64,000 bases of DNA from a bacterium (lineage in GTDB: Bacteria > Bacillota > Bacilli > Lactobacillales > Streptococcaceae). The stretch lies in NCBI GenBank assembly GCA_905221145.1, contig CAJNCA010000003.1, forward strand, positions 83,190 through 147,189. Reading direction: 5' to 3'. The translations under genes were made by a program, and so were the position numbers. Below the pieces are notes generated by a model, which saw only the letters and a list, made by a program, of their open reading frames with translations, did no database searches and was not told where the DNA came from. Numbering within the stretch: position 1 is the first letter of the stretch; every line of letters begins with the position of its first letter. This document shows positions 17,251-26,337 of this stretch, piece after piece.

Positions 17251-17775
17251 ATGGCCCAAGATATAAAAAATGAAGAAGTAGAAGAAGTTCAAGAAGAGGA
17301 AGTTGTGGAAACAGCTGAAGAAACAACTCCTGAAAAATCTGAGTTGGACTTGGCAAATGAACGTGCAGATGAGTTCGAAAACAAATACCTTCGCGCTCAT
17401 GCAGAAATGCAAAATATCCAACGCCGTGCCAATGAAGAGCGTCAAAACTTGCAACGTTATCGTAGCCAGGACTTGGCAAAAGCAATTCTCCCTTCTTTGG
17501 ATAACCTAGAGCGTGCACTCGCAGTTGAAGGTTTGACAGACGATGTCAAAAAAGGATTGGAGATGGTGCAAGAGAGCTTGATTCACGCTTTGAAAGAAGA
17601 AGGAATCGAAGAAATCGCAGCTGAAGGTGAATTTGACCATAACTACCATATGGCCATCCAAACTCTCCCAGCAGACGATGAACACCCAGCAGATACCATC
17701 GCCCAAGTTTTCCAAAAAGGCTACAAACTCCATGACCGAATCTTACGCCCAGCCATGGTAGTAGTTTATAGCTAA
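17251..17775 (+). CDS. grpE: Nucleotide exchange factor GrpE
   Basis: 174 residues: an acidic, low-complexity N-terminus ([17 protein letters not shown]), a long dimerising helix (residues about 40-95), and the C-terminal beta domain ending in [11 protein letters not shown]. GrpE releases ADP from DnaK. The ATG at 17251 follows AAAGGAGG by 5 nt; an upstream in-frame TTG at 17227 lies before the ribosome site and is rejected. Second gene of the heat-shock operon, separated from dnaK by a 257-nt structured interval. Confidence 0.96.
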   Translation: MAQDIKNEEVEEVQEEEVVETAEETTPEKSELDLANERADEFENKYLRAHAEMQNIQRRANEERQNLQRYRSQDLAKAILPSLDNLERALAVEGLTDDVKKGLEMVQESLIHALKEEGIEEIAAEGEFDHNYHMAIQTLPADDEHPADTIAQVFQKGYKLHDRILRPAMVVVYS

Positions 17776-17833
17776 GCTAGAAATCTTAAAAACTTGTCCG
17801 AAACGACAATAAACTATGAAAGAAAGATAAAAA

Positions 17834-17850
17834 GCAAGCCGGAGGCTTGC
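17834..17850 (-). terminator. Minus-strand terminator-like hairpin after grpE
   Basis: A perfect GCAAGCC/GGCTTGC stem with a 3-nt loop. Only on the minus strand is it followed by a T tract (CTTTTTATC), so if it is a terminator it stops leftward, antisense transcription. On the plus strand it could be a plain stem in the operon message. Confidence 0.4.
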
Positions 17851-17856
17851 AAGGAA

Positions 17857-17991
17857 GATATTGCCCGCAGTGGTGAAAGTTTCAGTAGCTTTTGCTACTG
17901 AAACAGGGGATTTTTGAGACAATAGGCTCAAAAATAAGTGATGAAATCCCGTAGGGAGTTGCTCACGTCCCCACCACTTAAGGGGAATATC
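17857..17991 (+). ncRNA. Structured RNA element, copy A (grpE-dnaK)
   Basis: A 135-nt four-helix structure. The closing stem P1 pairs GATATT..CCC (17857-17866) and AGTGGTG (17869-17875) with CACCACT (17972-17978) and GGG..AATATC (17983-17991), interrupted by a GC/TTAA internal loop. P2 is an 11-bp hairpin (17879-17889/17894-17904). P3 is TTTTTGAG/CTCAAAAA (17911-17918/17927-17934) with loop ACAATAGG. P4 is closed by GTGA/TCAC (17938-17941/17963-17966), followed by GTCC. Copies B and C share the layout with different stem sequences. Function unknown; it lies in the heat-shock message before dnaK. Confidence 0.75.
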
Positions 17992-18020
17992 AAAAAATCA
18001 AAATTCGAATTAAAATTTAA

Positions 18021-19854
<1,834 letters not shown>

Positions 19855-19856
<2 letters not shown>

Positions 19857-19877
19857 AATAGTCTAGTGGACTATTTT
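19855..19877 (+). terminator. Hairpin at the end of dnaK
   Basis: AAAATAGTC/GACTATTTT, a 9-bp stem with a 5-nt loop, overlapping the stop codon. The tail is only moderately T-rich, so it may be a partial terminator or a 3'-end stabiliser. Confidence 0.55.
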
Positions 19878-19916
19878 ATCCCGAGCTTGAAAATCAGGCG
19901 AGTATAAGAAGAAATC

Positions 19917-19944
19917 CAGAGGTTGCAACCCAGCCTCTGTTTTT
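19917..19944 (+). terminator. Second terminator after dnaK
   Basis: CAGAGG/CCTCTG with an inner GGTTG/CAACC helix, followed by TTTTT. Confidence 0.75.
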
Positions 19945-19967
19945 CGATAAAATAGAGGGTGTAGCTT

Positions 19968-20600
19968 ATGAAAAAAGTACTTTGTGTCATTTATCCTAAT
20001 TTTTCTCTTTATGAGATATCCTCTTTAACAAGTACTTTAGTTCTGTCTTTTGACATCACGATTGATTATGTAGCTTCAGATCATTCGATGGTGGTCTCTG
20101 AGGATGGCTTGCCTTGTTTACCTACAAAAACATTGGATCAAGTACGTATAGAAGAGTATTCTTGTGTGATTTTGCCAGGAATGGTAAATATAGGGCCTGC
20201 TCTACAGGATGAAAAATTAAATTCGTTTTTGAAGGGACTTGGTAAGCAGGATATCTTAATTGCAGCCATTTCTTCAGCACCTCTTTTGTTGGCAAAAGCA
20301 GGTTTATTGAACGATACGAAATTTACAGGTGGGATTTGGCAAAACTTCTTTGACTATTTTGAATTTCTTCCACGTGAGAATTTCCAACCCAAACTGGTTG
20401 TTCAAGATAAAAATATCATTACGGCTATAGGCTTTGCACATCTAGAGTTTGCAAGAAAAGTGATTCTTGGTCTAGGTTTGGCAGAAAATACTGACAACTA
20501 TTTTAAAGAACAGAACGAATATTCAGAAGAGGATTTGATTTTTTCTCTATCGGACAAAGAGTTTGATGAAGTGAAACAGAGTATAGAAAATGCCCTCTAA
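19968..20600 (+). CDS. DJ-1/PfpI family protein (class I glutamine amidotransferase-like)
   Basis: 210 residues with the DJ-1/PfpI flavodoxin-like fold pattern: KKVLCVIYPNFSLYEISSL at the N-terminus, a YSCVILPGM strand, and the elbow region IAAISSAPLLLAKAG, where DJ-1 proteins place the nucleophilic Cys. Here that position looks like Ser/Ala, so a classical DJ-1 cysteine is not evident. It sits between dnaK and dnaJ, where pneumococci also carry such a gene. Substrate unknown. It follows two hairpins, so its transcription may be partly independent of dnaK; the ribosome site is weak. Confidence 0.75.
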   Translation: MKKVLCVIYPNFSLYEISSLTSTLVLSFDITIDYVASDHSMVVSEDGLPCLPTKTLDQVRIEEYSCVILPGMVNIGPALQDEKLNSFLKGLGKQDILIAAISSAPLLLAKAGLLNDTKFTGGIWQNFFDYFEFLPRENFQPKLVVQDKNIITAIGFAHLEFARKVILGLGLAENTDNYFKEQNEYSEEDLIFSLSDKEFDEVKQSIENAL

Positions 20601-20620
20601 ATATTTACTTATAAATTATA

Positions 20621-20772
20621 GAAAGGAATAAGAGTGTTCGAGTAACTGAACACGAGTTCCTAAGTTTCTGATTCAATATAAAAAGAAAGGAATTGAACCC
20701 GACCTAAATTCTCGGAAAAAAGATAAATCTGCCTAGGAGCATCGCTCCAGCGTCAGATTTCCTATTTTTCAG
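20621..20772 (+). promoter_or_regulatory. Structured leader upstream of dnaJ
   Basis: Two composite hairpins. AGGAA...GTGTTC/GAACAC...TTCCT lies near 20624-20658. AAATCTG..GGAGC/GCTCC..CAGATTT lies near 20729-20761, followed by CCTATTTTTC, which looks like a terminator or attenuator. No coding frame was found. It differs from the A/B/C element family. Confidence 0.5.
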
Positions 20773-20799
20773 TCGAATTTTACGGTCTTGGTATCTTGT

Positions 20800-21939
20800 A
20801 TGAATAATACTGAATTTTATGATCGTCTGGGGGTGTCAAAAAACGCTTCGGCAGACGAGATCAAAAAAGCTTATCGCAAGCTTTCGAAAAAATACCACCC
20901 AGATATCAACAAGGAGCCTGGTGCTGAGGAAAAATACAAGGAAGTTCAGGAAGCCTATGAGACTTTGAGTGACGACCAAAAACGGGCTGCCTATGACCAA
21001 TATGGTGCGGCTGGTGCCAATGGTGGCTTTGGAGGCTTCGGTGGTGGAGCTGGCGGTTTCAATGGGGCAGGTGGCTTCGGTGGTTTTGAGGACATTTTCT
21101 CAAGTTTCTTTGGCGGAGGCGGTGCTTCGCGCAATCCAAATGCTCCTCGCCAAGGGGATGACCTCCAGTATCGTGTGAACTTGACCTTTGAAGAAGCTAT
21201 TTTTGGAGCTGAAAAAGAAGTTAAATACAACCGTGAAGCAAGCTGTCGTACATGTAATGGCTCAGGTGCTAAGCCAGGAACAAGTCCAGTCACTTGTGGA
21301 CGCTGTCATGGTGCTGGTGTTATTAACGTCGATACGCAGACTCCGCTTGGTATGATGCGTCGCCAAGTAACCTGTGATGTCTGTCACGGTCGCGGAAAAG
21401 AAATCAAAGATCCATGTACAACCTGTCACGGAACAGGGCATGAAAAACAAGCTCATAGCGTACATGTGAAAATCCCTGCTGGTGTGGAAACTGGTCAACA
21501 AATTCGCCTAGCTGGTCAAGGTGAAGCAGGATTTAACGGTGGACCTTATGGTGACTTGTATGTAGTGGTTTCTGTGGAAGCTAGCGACAAGTTTGAACGT
21601 GAAGGAACGACTATCTTCTACAATCTCAACCTCAACTTTGTCCAAGCAGCTCTTGGTGATACGGTAGATATCCCAACTGTTCACGGTGATGTTGAATTGG
21701 TTATCCCAGAGGGAACTCAGACTGGTAAGAAATTCCGTCTACGTGGCAAGGGAGCTCCGAGCCTTCGTGGTGGTGCAGTTGGTGACCAATACGTTACCGT
21801 TAATGTCGTAACACCGACAGGCTTGAACGACCGCCAAAAAGCAGCCTTGAAAGAATTCGCAGCTGCTGGTGATTTAAAAGTCAATCCAAAGAAAAAAGGC
21901 TTCTTTGATCATATAAAAGATGCCTTTGAAGGAGAATAA
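20800..21939 (+). CDS. dnaJ: Co-chaperone DnaJ (Hsp40)
   Basis: 379 residues in the standard type I layout: J domain (residues 1-70, with YHPDINK containing the HPD motif), a Gly/Phe-rich linker, a zinc domain with four CxxCxGxG-type repeats ([32 protein letters not shown]), and the C-terminal substrate domain. It delivers substrates to DnaK and stimulates its ATPase. I chose the ATG at 20800 ([11 protein letters not shown]) by family alignment, but no Shine-Dalgarno sequence precedes it; a TTG at 20788 is in frame and equally unsupported. Confidence 0.95.
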   Translation: MNNTEFYDRLGVSKNASADEIKKAYRKLSKKYHPDINKEPGAEEKYKEVQEAYETLSDDQKRAAYDQYGAAGANGGFGGFGGGAGGFNGAGGFGGFEDIFSSFFGGGGASRNPNAPRQGDDLQYRVNLTFEEAIFGAEKEVKYNREASCRTCNGSGAKPGTSPVTCGRCHGAGVINVDTQTPLGMMRRQVTCDVCHGRGKEIKDPCTTCHGTGHEKQAHSVHVKIPAGVETGQQIRLAGQGEAGFNGGPYGDLYVVVSVEASDKFEREGTTIFYNLNLNFVQAALGDTVDIPTVHGDVELVIPEGTQTGKKFRLRGKGAPSLRGGAVGDQYVTVNVVTPTGLNDRQKAALKEFAAAGDLKVNPKKKGFFDHIKDAFEGE

Positions 21940-22007
21940 AGTAAAAAAGCCATATCCCGTCAATTATACACCACAATTTAGACAACTCATTTACCATGTC
22001 ATAACTA

Positions 22008-22158
22008 ATACTCTTCGAAAATCTCTTCAAACCGCGTCAACGTCGCCTTGCTGTATATATGTGACTGACTTCGTCAGTCTTATCTACAACCTCAAAACAG
22101 TGTTTTGAGCAACCTGCGACTAGTTTCCTAGTTTGCTTTTTGATTTTCATTGAGTATA
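22008..22158 (+). repeat. BOX element (A-B-C type)
   Basis: Begins ATACTCTTCGAAAATC (boxA), contains the GACTGACTTCGTCAGTC hairpin (boxB) and ends with CTCAAAACAGTGTTTTGAG and the TTTTCATTGAGTATA terminus (boxC). A non-autonomous intergenic repeat of pneumococci and relatives. Confidence 0.95.
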
Positions 22159-22174
22159 AATCAAATACTTTCCC

Positions 22175-22309
22175 AGACTTTCCGCCGTAATGAAAACACC
22201 TGCAACAGTTTGATTTCAGGTGTTCGGAAACTTTGAGACCTAGGCTCAAAGTTTAGGTATGGAACTTCGAAGAAGGTCGCTACCGTCCGTCATTACTTAA
22301 GGAAAGTCT
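22175..22309 (+). ncRNA. Structured RNA element, copy B (downstream of dnaJ)
   Basis: 135 nt, the same length and architecture as copy A. P1 pairs AGACTTTCC (22175-22183) with GGAAAGTCT (22301-22309) and GTAATGA (22187-22193) with TCATTAC (22290-22296), with GCC/TTAA between. P2 is AACACCTG/CAGGTGTT (22195-22202/22217-22224). P3 is AAACTTTGAG/CTCAAAGTTT (22228-22237/22245-22254) with loop ACCTAGG. P4 is GGTA/TACC (22256-22259/22281-22284) with an inner CTTC/GAAG, followed by GTCC. The 3' flank AAAAAATC is shared with copy A. Confidence 0.75.
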
Positions 22310-22326
22310 TAAAAAATCTATAAACT

Positions 22327-22350
22327 AAAAAGAGCCGTCGGGCTCTTTTT
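22327..22350. terminator. Bidirectional terminator
   Basis: AAAAAGAGCC/GGCTCTTTTT, a 10-bp stem with a GTCG loop. It serves the rightward dnaJ-side transcript and the leftward gene ending at 22349. Confidence 0.9.
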
Positions 22351-22636
22351 ACTTATCTTCAATTTCCTGTGTTTCTTTGATGACAGCTAGTCTAGTCTGG
22401 ATATCCTTTTCCAAGACCTTAAACTTGTAAGTGAGGTCTTCTTGGTATTCCTTGATGAGTTCTTTTTGCTGGTCGATGATTTGCAGGCTGTTTTGGATAA
22501 TATCTACATCGTCCTTGATAGCTTGAACGCGGTCAGTGGTATTCAAGACTTCATCTGTGATGGTTTGTCGATTTTTTGTGACCAAATAACTGCCGGCTGC
22601 AGCTCCTGCAAATAGCAGTAGGTTGGATAATTTCAT
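22349..22636 (-). CDS. Small membrane-anchored coiled-coil protein, unknown function
   Basis: 95 residues: one hydrophobic N-terminal segment (LSNLLLFAGAAAGSYLVT) and a charged helical remainder with heptad character (residues 35-90). It has the look of YtxH-like small proteins, but I do not recognise a defined family. It is 9 nt downstream of the HIT gene with AAGGAG, so they form a two-gene leftward operon ending in a strong bidirectional terminator. Confidence 0.75.
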   Translation of the reverse strand: MKLSNLLLFAGAAAGSYLVTKNRQTITDEVLNTTDRVQAIKDDVDIIQNSLQIIDQQKELIKEYQEDLTYKFKVLEKDIQTRLAVIKETQEIEDK

Positions 22637-22645
22637 GGCAACTCC

Positions 22646-23056
22646 TTAGGCGTTTTTGATAGTTTCAGCGACTTGAGCGAGTTTGTCAAAGTCAGGTTCG
22701 TGTGCGATAAAATCAATCTTGAGGTCATCGTCCGCACTGTAGCGAGGTACGAGGTGCACGTGGGTGTGAAAGACTGTTTGGCCTGCTATTTCTTCACAAT
22801 TGGAAATGATATTCATACCAGCAGCCTTGGTAGCTTTCATGACTTTTTGAGCTACTTTTGGTACTTGGGCAAAGAGTTGGCTGGCGCTAGTAGCATCCAT
22901 TTCTAAAAGATTGCGATAGTGTTCCTTTGGCACGACCAAGGTGTGTCCTGGTGTCACTTGAGAGATATCAAGAAAGGCAAGAACCTGCTCATCTTCATAT
23001 ACTTTTGAAGCAGGAATTTCCCCTGCGATGATTTTACAAAAAATGCAATCTGACAT
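22646..23056 (-). CDS. HIT family hydrolase (Hit/HinT-like)
   Basis: 136 residues. CIFCKIIAGEIPASKVYED at the N-terminus and the histidine-triad motif HTHVHLVPR (about residue 96) are diagnostic of HIT proteins, which hydrolyse nucleoside phosphoramidates or dinucleoside polyphosphates. GTAGAGGTAG upstream on the minus strand supports the start. It is divergent from the Ecs-type ABC genes; HIT and ecsAB are neighbours in many Firmicutes (hit-ecsABC of Bacillus). Confidence 0.93.
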   Translation of the reverse strand: MSDCIFCKIIAGEIPASKVYEDEQVLAFLDISQVTPGHTLVVPKEHYRNLLEMDATSASQLFAQVPKVAQKVMKATKAAGMNIISNCEEIAGQTVFHTHVHLVPRYSADDDLKIDFIAHEPDFDKLAQVAETIKNA

Positions 23057-23123
23057 AAAATCTACCTCTACTGTATTGAATTTTGATATAATATAGCTAC
23101 ATTATACCAGATTTGGAGAAAAT

Positions 23124-23855
23124 ATGTTAGAAATTAAAAACCTGACAGGTGGCTATGTTCATGTCCCTGTCTTGAAAGATGTGTCCTTTACCGTTGAAAG
23201 TGGACAGTTGGTCGGTTTGATTGGTCTCAATGGTGCTGGGAAATCGACGACTATTAATGAAATTATCGGTCTGTTGACACCTTATAGCGGATCCATCAAT
23301 ATCAACGGTTTGACCTTGCAAAAAGATGCGACTAACTACCGCAAGCAAATTGGCTACATTCCTGAGACGCCTAGTTTGTATGAGGAATTGACCCTCAGAG
23401 AGCATATCGAGACGGTTGCTATGGCTTATGGTATTGAGCAGAAAGTGGCTTTTGATCGAGTAGAACCTTTGTTAAAAATGTTCCGTCTGGACCAGAAATT
23501 AGACTGGTTCCCTGTTCATTTTTCAAAAGGGATGAAGCAAAAGGTCATGATTATCTGTGCATTTGTGGTGGATCCGAGTCTTTTCATCGTGGATGAGCCT
23601 TTCCTTGGTCTTGATCCGCTGGCTATTTCTGACTTGATTCAGCTTTTGGAAGTGGAAAAGCAAAAGGGCAAGTCCATTCTCATGAGTACTCACGTGCTGG
23701 ATTCGGCGGAGAAGATGTGTGATGCCTTTGTCATTCTCCACAAGGGAGAGGTGCGTGCTAAGGGAAATCTGATTCAACTGCGCGAAGCTTTTGACATGCC
23801 TGAGGCTAGTTTGAATGATATTTACTTGGCTCTGACCAAAGAGGAGGAGTTATGA
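23124..23855 (+). CDS. ecsA: ABC transporter ATP-binding protein, EcsA-type
   Basis: 243 residues with a full ATPase: Walker A GLNGAGKST (about residue 38), Q-loop near YRKQIGYIPE, signature FSKGMKQKV, Walker B LFIVDEP and the H-loop STHVL. It pairs with the membrane protein encoded immediately after (ATGA overlap). EcsAB in other Firmicutes affects secretion, proteolysis and competence; the substrate remains unclear. An extended -10 (TG-A-TATAAT, about 23089-23097) and TTTGGAGA lie upstream. Confidence 0.9.
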   Translation: MLEIKNLTGGYVHVPVLKDVSFTVESGQLVGLIGLNGAGKSTTINEIIGLLTPYSGSININGLTLQKDATNYRKQIGYIPETPSLYEELTLREHIETVAMAYGIEQKVAFDRVEPLLKMFRLDQKLDWFPVHFSKGMKQKVMIICAFVVDPSLFIVDEPFLGLDPLAISDLIQLLEVEKQKGKSILMSTHVLDSAEKMCDAFVILHKGEVRAKGNLIQLREAFDMPEASLNDIYLALTKEEEL

Positions 23856-24901
23856 AAGACTTGTTTTTAAAGAGAAAGCAGGCTTTTCGTAAGGAGTGTG
23901 TCGGTTATCTGCGCTATGTTCTCAATGACCACTTTGTCTTGTTCCTGCTTGTTCTGCTGGGATTTCTAGCCTACCAGTACAGTCAACTCTTGCAACATTT
24001 TCCTGAAAATCATTGGCCTATCCTTTTGTTTGTAGGGATTACCTCTGTTTTGCTCTTGCTTTGTGGTGGGATTACCACTTACATGGAGGCTCCAGACAAG
24101 CTCTTTCTCTTGGTTGGGGAAGAGGAAATTAAGCTCCACCTCAAGCGTCAAACTGGAATTTCCCTAGTCTTTTGGCTCTTTGTCCAGACCCTTTTCTTGC
24201 TGTTATTTGCGCCTTTATTTTTAGCCATGGGTTATGGCTTGCCAGTTTTTCTGATCTATGTGCTTTTATTGGGAGTAGGAAAATATTTCCTCTTTCGTCA
24301 AAAGGTCAGCAAATTTTTCACTGAAACTGGTCTCAACTGGGACTTTGTCATTTCCCAAGAAAGCAAGCGCAAGCAGGTCTTGCTTCGTTTCTTTGCTCTC
24401 TTTACGCAGGTCAAGGGAATTTCAAACAGCGTCAAGCGTCGTGCCTATCTGGACTTTGTCCTAAAGACTGTTCAGAAGGTGCCTGGGAAGATTTGGCAAA
24501 ATCTCTATCTGCGTTCTTATCTGCGAAATGGAGACCTCTTTGCCCTCAGTCTTCGTCTGCTCTTGCTTTCCATACTGGCGCAGGTCTTTATCGAGCAAGC
24601 TTGGATTGCAACAGCGGTAGTAGTCCTGTTTAACTACCTCTTGCTCTTCCAGTTGCTGGCCCTCTATCACGCCTTTGACTACCAGTATTTGACCCAACTC
24701 TTTCCGCTGGACAAGGGGCAAAAGGAAAAAGGATTGCAGGCGGTAGTCCGAGGATTGACCAGTTTGGTCTTAGTAGTGGAATTAATCGTCGGTCTTGTGA
24801 CCTTCCAAGAAAAGCTTGCCCTTCTAGCCTTGCTGGGTGCAGGTTTGGTTTTACTAGTCTTGTATCTACCTTATCAGGTGAAACGTCAGATGCAGGACTA
24901 A
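23852..24901 (+). CDS. ecsB: ABC transporter membrane protein, EcsB-type
   Basis: 349 residues with about eight hydrophobic segments after a basic N-terminus (KDLFLKRKQAFRKECVGYLRYVLNDHF), which is characteristic of EcsB. The start overlaps the ecsA stop, so the two are translationally coupled. The substrate of the complex is not known. A strong bidirectional terminator follows. Confidence 0.88.
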   Translation: MKDLFLKRKQAFRKECVGYLRYVLNDHFVLFLLVLLGFLAYQYSQLLQHFPENHWPILLFVGITSVLLLLCGGITTYMEAPDKLFLLVGEEEIKLHLKRQTGISLVFWLFVQTLFLLLFAPLFLAMGYGLPVFLIYVLLLGVGKYFLFRQKVSKFFTETGLNWDFVISQESKRKQVLLRFFALFTQVKGISNSVKRRAYLDFVLKTVQKVPGKIWQNLYLRSYLRNGDLFALSLRLLLLSILAQVFIEQAWIATAVVVLFNYLLLFQLLALYHAFDYQYLTQLFPLDKGQKEKGLQAVVRGLTSLVLVVELIVGLVTFQEKLALLALLGAGLVLLVLYLPYQVKRQMQD

Positions 24902-24920
24902 CATTGCTTATATGAAACAA

Positions 24921-24960
24921 AAAAGAAGTTGAGTTCAATCTGTCTCAGCTTCTTTTATTT
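24921..24960. terminator. Bidirectional terminator between ecsB and the leftward gene
   Basis: A 13-bp stem (24921-24933 with 24944-24956, one G-U) flanked by A and T tracts. Confidence 0.88.
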
Positions 24961-24961
24961 T

Positions 24962-25291
24962 TTACAAGAGAATGGTTGGGCCGTAGAGACTCAACTTGGT
25001 CTTGACTTGGTCAAAGTGGAAACAGTCATAGGCCCGCCAAGCGGCGCGAGTTGAAGAATCTGGATTGAGGGCGCTGAGTCCCATGAGAAGACTGGAAGTC
25101 TGGTAAAATTTTTCCAGTTCAATCAAGACTCGATTATCCACTGTTTCAGCCTTGGCTAGAAAACCAAGAATAGAGTTTAATTGCTCTTGAAAGCGGATGT
25201 CGTCAGCTGTTGTCTGTTTGCATGATTGGTAGGCTTTGTTTAAGTCAGTAATCAAAGTCTGAGCTGTTTTGATAGGGTCTGTATCTGTCAT
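24962..25291 (-). CDS. Hypothetical helical protein, BlpT-like
   Basis: 109 residues, no membrane segment, mostly helical (PIKTAQTLITDLNKAYQSCKQ; DNRVLIELEKFYQTSSLLMG). By position, just left of blpR and opposite to it, it resembles the pneumococcal gene annotated blpT, whose role is unknown. The start is well supported (AGAGGAGG on the minus strand). I cannot confirm the identity. Confidence 0.6.
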   Translation of the reverse strand: MTDTDPIKTAQTLITDLNKAYQSCKQTTADDIRFQEQLNSILGFLAKAETVDNRVLIELEKFYQTSSLLMGLSALNPDSSTRAAWRAYDCFHFDQVKTKLSLYGPTILL

Positions 25292-25586
25292 GAGAATTCC
25301 TCCTCTAATCTAGGTGCTAGCCTTGATTCTAGCAACTGTGTTTTGATACTGTTAGTTTATCACTCTTATCTCCTTTTTCACCATAAAATCTTTAATTGCC
25401 CTTGAAATTTCCTGAATGGTACTGTTAAGATTTTATGATAAAATAGTTGTAAGATTATCATACTTATCTGAGTAACAAGATACCTTTCAGGAGCTTTGAA
25501 GGCCTGTTTAAGATTTGGTGGGCTTGTGTCAGAGTATTTTTGCTATTCTTTTTTTAGGAAGAAATTGAAACAAGGAGAGTAAGAAG
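25292..25586. other. Intergenic region upstream of blpR
   Basis: 295 nt. It has an extended -10 (TG-A-TAAAAT, 25436-25444) pointing at blpR and a ~140-nt leader ending in AAGGAG. No BlpR-type direct repeat and no blpS-like frame were seen. Confidence 0.55.
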
Positions 25587-26324
25587 ATGAGAATATTTGT
25601 TTTAGAAGATGATTTTTCCCAACAGGCTAGGATTGAAACGACAATTGAGAAACTCTTGAAGGAACATCAGATCACTCCCAGCTCTTTTGAGGTCTTTGGC
25701 AAGCCAGATCAACTGCTGGCAGAGGTGCATGAGAAGGGGGCCCATCAGCTATTCTTTTTGGACATTGAGATTCGAAATGAGGAGATGAAGGGGCTGGAGG
25801 TGGCTAGAAAGATTCGGGATCGCGACCCCTATGCCCTGATTGTCTTTGTGACAACTCACTCGGAGTTTATGCCCCTGTCCTTTCGCTACCAAGTGTCTGC
25901 TTTGGACTACATTGATAAGGCCCTTTCGGCAGAAGAGTTTGAATCTCGTATCGAGACAGCCCTCCTCTATGCCAATAGTCAAGACAGTAAAAGTCTGGCG
26001 GAAGATTGCTTTTACTTTAAATCAAAATTTGCCCAATTCCAGTATCCTTTTAAAGAGGTTTATTATCTCGAAACGTCGCCCAGAGCCCATCGTGTTATTC
26101 TCTATACCAAGACAGACAGGCTGGAATTTACAGCGAGTTTAGAGGAGGTTTTCAAGCAGGAGCCTCGTCTCTTGCAGTGCCACCGCTCTTTTCTCATCAA
26201 TCCTGCCAATGTAGTTCGTTTGGATAAGAAAGAAAAACTTCTTTTCTTTCCCAATGGGGGAAGCTGTCTAATCGCGCGTTATAAGGTCAGGGAAGTATCT
26301 GAAGCTATCAATAACTTGCATTGA
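25587..26324 (+). CDS. blpR: Response regulator BlpR (AlgR/AgrA/LytTR family)
   Basis: 245 residues. The receiver domain has acidic residues EDD at 7-9, the phospho-acceptor D59 in FFLDIEIRNEEMKG and the conserved Lys near residue 110. The C-terminal LytTR DNA-binding domain (about 140-240) ends with LLQCHRSFLINPANV. In pneumococci BlpR, activated by BlpH and the BlpC pheromone, drives the blp bacteriocin promoters; two matching direct repeats occur downstream at 28194 and 28671. The gene is followed closely by the kinase gene (AGGAGAG). Confidence 0.9.
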   Translation: MRIFVLEDDFSQQARIETTIEKLLKEHQITPSSFEVFGKPDQLLAEVHEKGAHQLFFLDIEIRNEEMKGLEVARKIRDRDPYALIVFVTTHSEFMPLSFRYQVSALDYIDKALSAEEFESRIETALLYANSQDSKSLAEDCFYFKSKFAQFQYPFKEVYYLETSPRAHRVILYTKTDRLEFTASLEEVFKQEPRLLQCHRSFLINPANVVRLDKKEKLLFFPNGGSCLIARYKVREVSEAINNLH

Positions 26325-26337
26325 GCTAGGAGAGTTT

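Noticed and set aside
17857..17991. Copy A as a transposon end or MITE
   Set aside because: Stem sequences differ between copies while pairing is kept, and no target duplication is visible.
21920..22108. Frame of 62 codons after dnaJ
   Set aside because: Its C-terminal residues are a translation of BOX sequence, and the same residues recur in a frame at 60856-61053 for the same reason.
22008..22158. BOX considered as part of a CRISPR or riboswitch
   Set aside because: No regularly spaced repeats with spacers; the boxA/B/C order is diagnostic for BOX.
25292..25586. Search for blpS or a blpC peptide gene near blpR and blpH
   Set aside because: No frame with a double-glycine pheromone leader or LytTR-like small protein was found here.
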